Shown: piece after piece, positions 7,554 through 16,040 of the stretch
Numbering within the stretch: the stretch's first letter is position 1
Layout of the letters: every line of letters begins with the position of its first letter
Origin: Candidatus Tayloriibacteriota bacterium
GTDB taxonomy: Bacteria > Patescibacteriota > Minisyncoccia > Phycocordibacterales > PALSA-1337
Length of the DNA: 43,025 nt
Reading direction: 5' to 3'
Assembly: GCA_003151615.1 (NCBI GenBank)
Contig: PLXZ01000004.1
Coordinates: 303,441-346,465, forward strand
The notes under the pieces: generated by a model
The model's input: only the letters and a program-made list of their open reading frames with translations
The model's database searches: none
What the model was told of the DNA's origin: nothing
Position numbers and translations under genes: made by a program

Positions 7554-8714
7554 CTATATCTTAAATTCAATGCAATCCCCGTCGCGTACAATATATTCCT
7601 TTCCTTCGGTGCGAACGAGACCTTTTTCGCGGGCGGCGGCGAACGAACCAGCATCGAGCAGATCTTTCCAGAGAATTACTTCAGCCCGAACAAATTTTTC
7701 CTTGAAATCGCCGTGAATGGCGGTGCCGGCCTCGGGCGCGGTCCAACCGCGGCGAATCGTCCATGCGCGCGTTTCGTCAACGCCAGTCGTAAAATATGTA
7801 ATGAGATTTAAAAGCTCATAGCCTTTGCGGATCAAATTGTCGATACCGTCGCTCTCCGGGCCTTTTCCCGCGCCGAGGCCTTCGCGCATTTCTTTTTTCT
7901 CCGCGTCGGTCATGTCCTTCAAGTCCTGCTCGATTCCGGCGTCGACAATGACCCACTTGGCATTATGCGTCGCGAAAAAATCCATTAGTTTTTTGAAGCG
8001 GTCGTCGCCGTTGCCGCCACCCGCTCCGACTGCATCATTTTTCGCCATCTCATCCAAATTTTTACCGCCCGCTTTTTTATTCAAAATATACATGAAGGGT
8101 TTCGCCGTCAGTAAATGCAAATGATGCAGAAACGGCTTTTCCAACTCCTCGATTTTTCCTGCGTCAACCAAAGTCGAAGCCAGCTTCCCCGCTTCAAATG
8201 CTGCGACCAATTTTTGGCACAATGCCGTTTCGGCGACTGCCTCTTTTTTTCCCGCTTTGACGTCGCGCGCCAAATTCGACAATCGTTTCGTGACGGTTGC
8301 GAGGTCGGCGAGAATGAGTTCGAGATTAATGACCTCGATATCCTTGACCGGATCGATTTTTCCGTCGACATGGATGATATTGTCGTCTTCGAAAATGCGG
8401 ACGACTTCGGCGATAGCGTCAGTTTCGCGAATGTTGGTCAAAAATTGATTTCCCAGTCCCTCGCCCGCGGAAGCGCCCTTCACCAAACCGGCGATGTCGA
8501 CGAATTCGACCGCGGCCGGAACTGTTTTCAGCGATTTTGAAAATGTCGAGAGGAGTCCGAGCCGTTCATCCGGCACCGCAACGACACCCACCGACGGGTC
8601 AATCGTGGCAAACGGATAATTCGCCACCAAAACGCTCTTTCGCGTGAGCGCATTAAAGAGCGTCGATTTTCCGACGTTTGGGAGGCCGACGATGCCTATC
8701 GAGAGAGATGACAT
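7554..8714 (-). CDS. ychF: Ribosome-associated ATPase/GTPase YchF (Obg family)
   Basis: 386 aa, close to the family's usual ~365. The N-terminus carries the Walker A loop GLPNVGKSTLFNALT, the conserved ANYPFATIDP switch region and DIAGLVKGASAGEGLGNQFL (G3). A helical insertion follows (about 130-180), and the C-terminus is the TGS domain (about 300-386, LITYFTTGVDETRAWTIRRG). YchF is a P-loop NTPase that binds ribosomes and in Escherichia coli prefers ATP. At the fourth nucleotide motif, where YchF normally has NxxE in place of NKxD, this protein reads NKKA (about 209-212), followed by an unusual Gly/Asp-rich insertion. The other motifs look intact. The upstream -10 candidate is TATATT at 8734-8739, leaving a leader of about 12-15 nt without Shine-Dalgarno. 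Confidence 0.95.
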   Translation of the reverse strand: MSSLSIGIVGLPNVGKSTLFNALTRKSVLVANYPFATIDPSVGVVAVPDERLGLLSTFSKSLKTVPAAVEFVDIAGLVKGASAGEGLGNQFLTNIRETDAIAEVVRIFEDDNIIHVDGKIDPVKDIEVINLELILADLATVTKRLSNLARDVKAGKKEAVAETALCQKLVAAFEAGKLASTLVDAGKIEELEKPFLHHLHLLTAKPFMYILNKKAGGKNLDEMAKNDAVGAGGGNGDDRFKKLMDFFATHNAKWVIVDAGIEQDLKDMTDAEKKEMREGLGAGKGPESDGIDNLIRKGYELLNLITYFTTGVDETRAWTIRRGWTAPEAGTAIHGDFKEKFVRAEVILWKDLLDAGSFAAAREKGLVRTEGKEYIVRDGDCIEFKI

Positions 8715-8817
8715 TGATATTTTGTGAACTTAAAATATAGCTTATTTATTGAGTTTTAGGAAGAGACGAGGTGAATTCGGCACGGCACGACGGTTGGAAC
8801 ACAACACAACATTTCTA

Positions 8818-9069
8818 CTAAAGATTCCATTGTAAAAACTGTTTAAAATCTCTTATTGAATCTTCATTGAGATAATTCCCTTTCGGATTGCGATGCGATT
8901 CATCAAGTAAGACATCACCAAGAAGCGGATTATTCGGCAGACTGACTATCGGCGGCCGAAGATCAATTTCAAGAAAAAATGGAATTCGTGGCCAATCTTC
9001 TAGTCGAAATTTGTGTCGAGGTGTTCCCCCGCCATACCTATGGATAGTGACATAGAATAGAAATATAGC
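8818..9069 (-). pseudogene. Remnant of a coding gene without start codon
   Basis: An 83-codon open stretch lies between stops at 9070-9072 and 8818-8820. It has protein-like composition (YGGGTPRHKFRLEDWPRI, then FFLEIDLRPP, LLGDVLLDESHRNPKGNY) but no ATG, GTG or TTG in frame near its 5' end. The upstream neighbour ends at 9099, so there is no room for a normal N-terminus. The segment FRLEDWPRIPFFLEID is loosely like CYTH/CyaB proteins, but I do not trust this enough to name it. It is probably a 5'-truncated relic. Nothing else is seen in 8715-9098. Confidence 0.5.
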
Positions 9070-9098
9070 CTAAATGCTGGACTTTTGAAAGCTTCGGC

Positions 9099-9338
9099 CT
9101 ACTTCTTCTCCCGTAACGCCAACATTTGTATCGCCTTGCTGACCGCGCGCGAATCGACGGGCGGCATGAATTTGGCGATTTCCTTGACGGGGGCGTCGGG
9201 ATGGGACTTTATGAAATCGTGAAGTTCGACGAGAGCCTGCGCCTCCTTTTCAATTTTCCGCTCTTCATCGAGATTGACGACTTGCGCCGCCTGCGGATTG
9301 TGAAGATTCTTGTCAAAAAATGAACCGGCAAATTTCAT
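9099..9338 (-). CDS. Small soluble hypothetical protein (79 aa)
   Basis: 79 aa, charged, mostly helical by eye. Residues about 20-45 (NLDEERKIEKEAQALVEL) could form a short coiled coil, and the C-terminal half (APVKEIAKFMPPVDSRAVSK) has a winged-helix or HTH-like rhythm. It starts 12 nt after the stop of the large surface protein and has no Shine-Dalgarno or promoter of its own, so it is probably read from the same transcript. No family recognised. Confidence 0.6.
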   Translation of the reverse strand: MKFAGSFFDKNLHNPQAAQVVNLDEERKIEKEAQALVELHDFIKSHPDAPVKEIAKFMPPVDSRAVSKAIQMLALREKK

Positions 9339-9350
9339 ATCGATTCAACG

Positions 9351-12300
9351 TCATTGATTGATAATGGAATTCGCGACACTTATCGTCGCCCCGCCGAACG
9401 TTCCGGTGCCGCGGCTCAATCCATACGGCGCAAGTATCACCGCCGCGTTCGCTTCCTGGAATTGCGAAACTGCATTTGCGGTAAGTTCGTCGTATGCGGT
9501 CGTTTCATGTCCCGGCGATTCAGCTCCCGACGAAGCGATTATGAAGCCGTGCGTATTGAGGAATATTTGAAGATTTTTGACTTCCTGACCCGTCGAGCCG
9601 ATTCGCAACGGATCGGTAAACGGCGGGAGAGCGGCTGTTTTAGTTTGAACCGTCGTTGTCACGGCTGAAGTGGCGACAGGAACCGCTGAAGTTGAAGTTT
9701 TTGTCGAAACTGTTGTGGTTGTAGCTACCACCTTTGGTGCAGGGGCGATTATCGTCGGCGTTGTGGTCGATGTCGTCGTTTTTCTCGTATTCGTGGTCGG
9801 CGGAAGTGGCGTCGTCAACGGCGTCTGCACGACAATCGCGAGCCGTGTTTTCAGTCCCAAAACGCCGTATCCGGTAGTTCCCGGCGCGCCCGAGCAAACA
9901 ATATTGGCGTAACATTGATATTTTTGGAGGGCCGATTGCGTGGCCGGTCCGAAAATCGAAGTTTCATTACCGGAAGATCCCGGACCCGTCGCGGCCACTT
10001 CAAAACCAAGTTTGTTGAGAGTTTTTTGAAGTAGCACAACATCGGAACCGTTCAATCCCATATACAAATTACGCGTAAAAGCCGTGGACGAAGCGGCCGG
10101 TACCGCGACAACGGCGGGAGCGGAAGATTGTGATGAAACTCTGCTCCTGCCGCCTCTGTTCAATGCGGCGAGCGTAATCGGTCCAACGGCGCCGACCGGT
10201 GAAATTCCCTGCGATGTTTGATAGTCTTTCACGGCTTGCTCGGTCAGCGGACCAAAGTATCCGCTCGTTGGACCGTTAAATAAGCCGAAACCCGCGAGAA
10301 TCGTCTGCAGGAGAGTAACCTGCGGTCCGGTCGAACCTACGGCAAGATTTTGAGTTAAATCGGCGTTCACCGCAACTGGCATGCATGTCCATCCGAAAGG
10401 ACAAGTCGAAGTAGTTGCCGTCGAAACGGAAGACGCGCTCGCGGTTGAAGTTGAAAGAAGGGATGCCAATTCCGACGCTGGTATCGAACCGCCTCCTCCC
10501 CCGCCGCCGCCAAAAATACCACCGCCGCCGCCTCCCCCTGACGAAGGACATGCTGACGTGGTGAATGATTGATCGGTCGATGAAGCCGTACCCGCTGAGT
10601 TGGTGGCGAAAGAACGGTAGTGATAGGTACTACCGCAAGTGAGCCCTGTGAGACTTTGATTAAATGCGCCCGTAGGATAATAGCCGGCGAAAGAAACAAC
10701 AGTACCATAATTCGTATCCGTGCCGTATTCGAATCCTTCCGCGGTGGCGTTGGCTCCGTCCGATATAGTCAAATTACCGTTGATTGTGGCACTCGTCTGG
10801 GATATTGATGAAGCGGATGCAACCGATATGGTGGGCACGGAACAAGCTCCCGTAGTAAACGTCTGGTCACCGCTCAAACCAGTCCAGTGGGCCGCATTAA
10901 GAGCGTACGCCTGGTAGTGGTAAAGCGTCTCACATGTAAGACCTGTAATCGTAATACTAAATGGTCCCGTGTCGGAAGGAAAATGTTCGGTGGTAAAACC
11001 ACCGTATGAAGTATCAAGACCAAAATTGAAGCCTACCAAAGTAGTAGAAGCGTTACCGTCGTCCGATATGGAACCGTTCAATGTGCTGCTAGTAGCCGTT
11101 ATAGGATATGAAGATGAAACAATCACGGTTGGAGAACTATAAACGATCGGGACTGCCGGTGTGACGGAATTTGATGCGACCGAAACAGAGCTCGTGCCGG
11201 CGGCATTGACTGCATATATCTGAAAAGTGTAGGAAGTATTATTCGTTAGTCCATTAACGACGATAGGTGAAACCGTGGAAGTTGCTATATCGTTATCAGG
11301 AGTCGAAGAAGCAAAATAGTACAGAATAGGTGAGCCTCCATTGGAAGTCGGAATTGCGAAAGAGATCGTAGCATTAGCATTGCCGGCGTAAGCGGACACG
11401 TTCGTCGGAGCCGACGGCGGCAGGCAGGCATTCGTCGTGAAGCTTTGTGACGCACCGAACGCCGTGCCAGCAGAATTCTCGGCATACGGTCGAACATAGT
11501 ACGTGGTATTGCAAGAAAGGTTAGAAAGTGTCGCGTTGAATGCACCAATGTCAAATGAACCTGCTTGAGATGTAGTGGCAGTCGATGCGGTAAAAGTGGG
11601 ATCCGTGCCATATGCGAAACCCGTGAAGCCGGCGATGGCACCGCCTGTGGACGTCATGGTTGAAGAAGCAACGGATGAAGAGGCTGTTATGGATGATATG
11701 GAAGCTTGTGACAATGTCGGAATTACAGCACTTGAGTCATTGGAAACAATGACATCAATTGTGGTCGTGGTGGAATTTCCGATATAATCACTCGACACAG
11801 CTGATATGCTATGGAGACCATTTGACGCTCCTGTCGTATCCCAGCTCATAGTGTACATGTCCGGCCCTGACGTGGCCGTCACCATAGAGCCTATATTTGC
11901 TCCATCTATTTTGAATTGCACTCCTTGAACGCCAGAGTTGAGATAATATGTCGAGGTTGCGGTCAAAGTGAGAGTACCAAAGACGGTCGAGAACGCGGCA
12001 GGGACTGTTATACTGACCAGAGGCGCCGGAGTGTAACCGGCGGCTTGGTATATGGCGCCGAGTTGGGCATTTTGTCCGCTCTGAAACCAACCGTCAAAAT
12101 ACATTAAATTTCCCTGTTTGATGGACTGCACGAGGGTATTAAAATTTGGAGAGGTAGAAGCCAGATTGACCTGTCCCGAATCAACCGGCTGATAGATAAG
12201 GAACGCATTCGGATACAGGGAAAGGGCGGACGAAGATACAAGCGGCGAACTGTTTGCGTCTCCGGGAGCGGAATACACCACTGCGGCACCGGAGGCGGGT

Positions 12301-14162
12301 CCTGCACCTATATTTTCCGGAAAAAATATGCAGTCAGGAAAATCCGTCTGCAGTTGACGGAAAATCTGATAATTAAAACCGCCCTGACCGTCTCCATACA
12401 CCGTACTGTCGACATAGAACATATGAACGCCCCAACGGGTTCTGGCATAACTCACTTTACCTTCGAGATTGCTCAACAAAACACTATCGAGCTCTGATCC
12501 CGTTTGATGACCCGGAGTATATGCTCCCTGCTGGGTCCATGTATTTGTAGCAGTACAAACATACGCCCTGTAGGGAAACGAGGCGGTCGTCCATATATAT
12601 ACGTCGCTGTCTTGATTGCCGCCGTTTGAAGTACTCGGATCGTGGTAGCACGTAGAAGGAAGAATCGGACCGGCTCCAAAATTAGACGGGCGTAGAGTCA
12701 AAGCTACCGGATAGCCGGCATTGCGGAATTGGTTCACCAGAGCATCCGCCGCCGCATCCATTTCAGGAGCTATCGTCGCCAGTTTATTTGGATTGCCGAC
12801 ATATGTGAACGATTGGTTAAACTCCTGTCCTTCCAAATCCCAAATATCGATGGCTTGCGGCTTGGGCCACATGGCATTCATGGTTGCGATAGTAGTCGAT
12901 GCGGCGGCGGTAAGCTGGGCATTGAAATTTGTTTGGTTTGAAACGTCCAGAGTACTGTTGGCAAGATATCCTCGTGGATTGAGAGAACTGTCTTTGCCTG
13001 TACCGTTAGTCAAAAACCATCGGGCGACCGGCGCACGGTTTGGCCAGTTGATAAGATATGGAAAAGCCGTACGCCATGCCGTATAGGATTCCGGCGCCAA
13101 ATCCATCCTCGTGGCAGTAGACGAACCAAAGCGGATATAGTAATCATAGTGATACGTCTGACCGGGCGCAATGGAATCGTAGAGATTATTCAGACTGGAA
13201 CCGCCGGCGTTGGAATAATTTTGGTATGTGAACCATGAGGACTGGCCCGCCGGAATCCATACATCGGATAAATTCGAATTATTTGCATAATTGTCCGAGA
13301 ACATAGCTACGCTACCCCAGTTCCCGCTCCAAACACTGTTTGGGCCCTGAAACTCTCCTATGCCGTCTTTATAGTCAGTGTAGGTTTTACCCGGCATTAC
13401 TAGATACAAGGAATTAAAATGAATTTCAAGGCTTTTCAACGTATCATTGACACTGTTGTTGGTTACATACAGATCAACCTTCAAAGTCTGCGAATCGGGC
13501 GTGGAGTATTGCGTCTTGATGGTATAGTTGTCGGATTGACCATAGTTGAAGACTTGTTGGGAATAATCCGGATTACTCCCGGTGGTTTTCACGGTAGTCC
13601 CCCCCGAAGCCGTGATTGTATCTCCGCCTTGTGTTTGGAAAATGGCCGTCTCGCTGCCGCTATAATTACCGTAGGTATATATTTGTCCGTTGTATGCGAT
13701 AGTATGCGGTGCGACTGGGTTGTTATTGTTATACGCATATGTCACCTTTCCGCAACTCGGATCGGTATTGCCGGTAGTGAGCGTTTGATCAGTCGACGTA
13801 GTCGATGCAAATGTAGTTGTGGACATACCGTTGGAAGCATACACAAAAGCCATAAAGTGATACGTGGTGTTGCAGGCCAGATTGACAGTCGAAGTAAAGG
13901 CACCCGTTCCGTAGGAAGTGGTGGAGGCTATGGAAGTTTCCACGGTATTGCCGTATGTTGTGTCGAGTCCATATTGGAATCCCCTTTCGTATACATTCAG
14001 TCCGCCGGTATCGTCAACGGAACCGTGCATAATGGTTGAAGTGGACGTGGTATTGGTCGCGCCCGTGGAAGAAACAGTCAGCGCCGCGGCAAAAGCCACA
14101 TGCGCTCCGAGAAGGCAAACGGTAAACAAGGCAATACCATAAAAAAAGCAACGCGTGCGCAT
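9351..14162 (-). CDS. Giant secreted cell-surface protein: Fn3-like repeats, TIM-barrel-like domain, three peptidoglycan-binding domains
   Basis: 1,603 aa from the ATG at 14162 (a TTG at 14174 is possible). Residues 1-26 are a Sec signal peptide ending AHVAFA|A. Then follow an Fn3-like repeat (about 28-120), a beta-rich region (to about 350), a region that looks like a TIM-barrel glycosidase (about 376-704; WFLTNGTG, AIDIWDLEG, VHMFYVDS, LMYFDGWF), an Ig-like domain (about 710-805), further Fn3-like repeats (about 807-1200) of the pattern GFxYGxDxxYG ... CxTxYxxRxYAxN, a glycine-rich hinge (about 1206-1227), and three PG_binding_1 domains (about 1267-1332, 1359-1437, 1514-1603; LAVGSTGPQVTLLQ, YMGLNGSDVVLLQ, RIGSTGQEVKNLQ). 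The protein is extremely Ser/Thr-rich. It is inferred to be anchored to peptidoglycan by its C-terminus and to present the barrel outwards; the barrel's activity is not established. Confidence 0.88.
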   Translation of the reverse strand: MRTRCFFYGIALFTVCLLGAHVAFAAALTVSSTGATNTTSTSTIMHGSVDDTGGLNVYERGFQYGLDTTYGNTVETSIASTTSYGTGAFTSTVNLACNTTYHFMAFVYASNGMSTTTFASTTSTDQTLTTGNTDPSCGKVTYAYNNNNPVAPHTIAYNGQIYTYGNYSGSETAIFQTQGGDTITASGGTTVKTTGSNPDYSQQVFNYGQSDNYTIKTQYSTPDSQTLKVDLYVTNNSVNDTLKSLEIHFNSLYLVMPGKTYTDYKDGIGEFQGPNSVWSGNWGSVAMFSDNYANNSNLSDVWIPAGQSSWFTYQNYSNAGGSSLNNLYDSIAPGQTYHYDYYIRFGSSTATRMDLAPESYTAWRTAFPYLINWPNRAPVARWFLTNGTGKDSSLNPRGYLANSTLDVSNQTNFNAQLTAAASTTIATMNAMWPKPQAIDIWDLEGQEFNQSFTYVGNPNKLATIAPEMDAAADALVNQFRNAGYPVALTLRPSNFGAGPILPSTCYHDPSTSNGGNQDSDVYIWTTASFPYRAYVCTATNTWTQQGAYTPGHQTGSELDSVLLSNLEGKVSYARTRWGVHMFYVDSTVYGDGQGGFNYQIFRQLQTDFPDCIFFPENIGAGPASGAAVVYSAPGDANSSPLVSSSALSLYPNAFLIYQPVDSGQVNLASTSPNFNTLVQSIKQGNLMYFDGWFQSGQNAQLGAIYQAAGYTPAPLVSITVPAAFSTVFGTLTLTATSTYYLNSGVQGVQFKIDGANIGSMVTATSGPDMYTMSWDTTGASNGLHSISAVSSDYIGNSTTTTIDVIVSNDSSAVIPTLSQASISSITASSSVASSTMTSTGGAIAGFTGFAYGTDPTFTASTATTSQAGSFDIGAFNATLSNLSCNTTYYVRPYAENSAGTAFGASQSFTTNACLPPSAPTNVSAYAGNANATISFAIPTSNGGSPILYYFASSTPDNDIATSTVSPIVVNGLTNNTSYTFQIYAVNAAGTSSVSVASNSVTPAVPIVYSSPTVIVSSSYPITATSSTLNGSISDDGNASTTLVGFNFGLDTSYGGFTTEHFPSDTGPFSITITGLTCETLYHYQAYALNAAHWTGLSGDQTFTTGACSVPTISVASASSISQTSATINGNLTISDGANATAEGFEYGTDTNYGTVVSFAGYYPTGAFNQSLTGLTCGSTYHYRSFATNSAGTASSTDQSFTTSACPSSGGGGGGGIFGGGGGGGGSIPASELASLLSTSTASASSVSTATTSTCPFGWTCMPVAVNADLTQNLAVGSTGPQVTLLQTILAGFGLFNGPTSGYFGPLTEQAVKDYQTSQGISPVGAVGPITLAALNRGGRSRVSSQSSAPAVVAVPAASSTAFTRNLYMGLNGSDVVLLQKTLNKLGFEVAATGPGSSGNETSIFGPATQSALQKYQCYANIVCSGAPGTTGYGVLGLKTRLAIVVQTPLTTPLPPTTNTRKTTTSTTTPTIIAPAPKVVATTTTVSTKTSTSAVPVATSAVTTTVQTKTAALPPFTDPLRIGSTGQEVKNLQIFLNTHGFIIASSGAESPGHETTAYDELTANAVSQFQEANAAVILAPYGLSRGTGTFGGATISVANSIINQ

Positions 14163-14175
14163 AGTGATGCCCAAG

Positions 14176-14181
14176 ATTATA
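14176..14181 (-). promoter_or_regulatory. -10 box (TATAAT) of the surface-protein gene
   Basis: TATAAT ends 13 nt before the ATG at 14162 and 1 nt before a TTG at 14174. Because transcription would start after the TTG, the ATG is the more likely start and the leader is a few bases at most. Confidence 0.6.
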
Positions 14182-14193
14182 CCATATGAATTT

Positions 14194-14415
14194 CTAGCCC
14201 AAAATTGTCCGTAGCTCGTCCTTGTGCGCGGTCATGAAAGCCTGCATCGCCGCCTCCTGCGACATGCCGCTTTTGACTTTATGCTGGATATCCTCGCCCA
14301 TTTTTTTGAAGAATTCCGGATTTTTCTCGACAATCGTCAGAATTTGCTCAATCTGTTCGTCCGGTACGCCCTTCAATTGCCTCTTTATCATCGCCTTCAT
14401 TAAAAAGTTAACCAT
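14194..14415 (-). CDS. Small helical hypothetical protein (73 aa)
   Basis: 73 aa, no transmembrane segment. Lys/Glu/Gln-rich helices (KRQLKGVPDEQIEQILTIVE, then GMSQEAAMQAFMTAHKDEL) suggest a small three-helix bundle. It lies 40 nt after zwf and just before the promoter of the surface protein, so it is probably the last gene of the zwf transcript or has an AT-rich promoter of its own (14416-14450 is almost all A/T). No family recognised. Confidence 0.6.
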   Translation of the reverse strand: MVNFLMKAMIKRQLKGVPDEQIEQILTIVEKNPEFFKKMGEDIQHKVKSGMSQEAAMQAFMTAHKDELRTILG

Positions 14416-14455
14416 GTTCGTTTTATTATTTTATTTTTATAATACCGCGCCGATT

Positions 14456-15859
14456 TTAAATTTCCTTCGCACCCATTTTGTAGATGGAGAGCGGAAGGTC
14501 CTTCCAGTGCTCGACGATAGGCGTTATGAATTTCCAGGCCGCGATGACTTCTTCGCTGCTTGTAAAAAGGGTCTGATCGCCTTCAATAGCGTCGTGGAAA
14601 ACCCGCTCGTACGCGTCGGGCAATTTGGCGAGCTCCGGAACGTCGGCATAGCGGAATTTCAGGACTTTCGATTCCGTCTCGAGCATCGAATTATGCGAGG
14701 GGTTATTCGAATATCCCGGTTTTTTCAGCCAAAATCTGATTTTGATTCCCTCTTCGGGCTGAATGCGGAACGTCAAAATATTACCGCGTTCGCCTCCGTC
14801 GCCTTTCGGCCCTTTGAAATAGACGTCGATTTCGGAACGGCTTTCGTATAGGCCCTTGCCGCTCTCCAAATAAAAAGGAACGTTTTTCCAACGGGAAGAA
14901 TCGACGTGCGCCTTGATTCGGAAATACGTTTCGGTCTTTGATTCGGGATGGATGCCCTCCTCGCGGGTGAAGCCGTCGTGCTGGCCGCGAACGGTCAACG
15001 CGCCGATTTGTTTTTTCGAGATCGGACGCAGGCGGGAAATGATTTTTGCGCGCTCTTTACGGATGTTGAGGGCGTTCCACGATTTCGGCCTCTCCATCGC
15101 AATGAGGGCCAGCATCTGCAAAACGTGATTTTGACCAACGTCTTTGAGAGCGCCAAAGCTGTCGTAAAAAGCGCCGCGTCCTTCCGCGCCGGTTTTCTCG
15201 ATCAGTTTTATGTGGATTTTTTCAATGTGATCCTTGTTCCAGAGCGGTTCGAACATCTGGTTTGAAAAACGGAACGTCAAAAGATTCTGAACGGATTCTT
15301 TCGCTAAATAATGGTCGATGCGGAAAATCTGGTCCTCGTCGAAAAGAACCGCCAATTTTTTGTCCAGTTTTTTCGCGGTTTCAGTATTCGAACCGAACGG
15401 TTTTTCGACCAAAATTCGGGTCCAACCTTCGTTTTCGCCCGCGCACGGAACGCTCAAATTATTTTTGGCCATGCCGTCCAAAATGGCGTCGTAAAAATCG
15501 GGCGAAGCCGCGAGATGAAAAAGTTTGTTCGAACATTGCCCCCACGAGTCGTCGATCGATTTCAATTTCGTCGCCAAACGGGCATAGCCTTCCGGCGAAT
15601 CGAAAAAACCCTGCTCATAGGAAACGTAATCGAGAAAGTGCTTGACGTCCTCTTCCTTAAATTGTCCCGGCTTCACTGACCAATTGTCGCGGATATATTG
15701 GCGGAAATCCTCGCGCGTAAAATGACGGCGCGAAAAACCGATAATGGAAAATTTCCGCGGAAGCTGTTTCTTGACGTAGAGCGAAAGCAGAGCCGGAACA
15801 AGCTTTCTCTGCGACAAATCGCCGGTGATGCCGAAAATAATAAAAATAGTCGGGTACAT
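14456..15859 (-). CDS. zwf: Glucose-6-phosphate 1-dehydrogenase
   Basis: 467 aa, slightly shorter than the usual ~490. It oxidises glucose 6-phosphate to 6-phosphogluconolactone with NADP, the first step of the oxidative pentose phosphate pathway. Residues 1-15 (PTIFIIFGITGDLSQRKL) form the dinucleotide-binding start with the family's GxxGDL signature. The substrate-binding and catalytic motif is FRIDHYLAKE (normally RIDHYLGKE). ILVEKPFGSN and KIHIKLIEKTGAEGRG are also family segments. No later pathway enzymes lie nearby. The start is set by TATACT at 15866-15871, only 6 nt before the ATG, which predicts a leaderless mRNA. Confidence 0.95.
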   Translation of the reverse strand: MYPTIFIIFGITGDLSQRKLVPALLSLYVKKQLPRKFSIIGFSRRHFTREDFRQYIRDNWSVKPGQFKEEDVKHFLDYVSYEQGFFDSPEGYARLATKLKSIDDSWGQCSNKLFHLAASPDFYDAILDGMAKNNLSVPCAGENEGWTRILVEKPFGSNTETAKKLDKKLAVLFDEDQIFRIDHYLAKESVQNLLTFRFSNQMFEPLWNKDHIEKIHIKLIEKTGAEGRGAFYDSFGALKDVGQNHVLQMLALIAMERPKSWNALNIRKERAKIISRLRPISKKQIGALTVRGQHDGFTREEGIHPESKTETYFRIKAHVDSSRWKNVPFYLESGKGLYESRSEIDVYFKGPKGDGGERGNILTFRIQPEEGIKIRFWLKKPGYSNNPSHNSMLETESKVLKFRYADVPELAKLPDAYERVFHDAIEGDQTLFTSSEEVIAAWKFITPIVEHWKDLPLSIYKMGAKEI

Positions 15860-15865
15860 GCGGAC

Positions 15866-15871
15866 AGTATA
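15866..15871 (-). promoter_or_regulatory. -10 box (TATACT) of zwf
   Basis: It ends 6 nt before the zwf ATG, so transcription would start at the A of the start codon. Confidence 0.65.
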
Positions 15872-15882
15872 TCAAATATAAG

Positions 15883-16008
15883 TTAAAACTCCTCGCCCCA
15901 CTCGACCCATTTCGGGTAAAAGGCGCTCGCCACGAAAACGCACGGCAAAATAAAAATTGCCGCGATGATCCAGAGACAGAAGTGTATGACTTTTTTCGTG
16001 TGTTCCAT
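15883..16008 (-). CDS. 41-aa single-pass membrane protein
   Basis: 41 aa. A basic start (MEHTKKVIHF) is followed by one transmembrane helix (about 9-30, CLWIIAAIFILPCVFVASAF) and an acidic Trp-rich tail (YPKWVEWGEEF). Topology is probably N-in, C-out. It ends 12 nt before the zwf -10 box and starts in a divergent intergenic region shared with the DedA-type gene. No Shine-Dalgarno. CATAAT lies 7 nt before the ATG and TTGGCA lies further upstream. Function unknown. Its membrane-protein composition argues against a chance frame. Confidence 0.55.
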   Translation of the reverse strand: MEHTKKVIHFCLWIIAAIFILPCVFVASAFYPKWVEWGEEF

Positions 16009-16022
16009 TGGGAGAATTATGT

Positions 16023-16028
16023 TACACT
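16023..16028 (+). promoter_or_regulatory. Extended -10 (TGTTACACT) of the DedA-type gene
   Basis: TACACT preceded by TGT, ending 12 nt before the ATG at 16041. This predicts a very short leader. Confidence 0.45.
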
Positions 16029-16040
16029 TAAACGAAAAAA

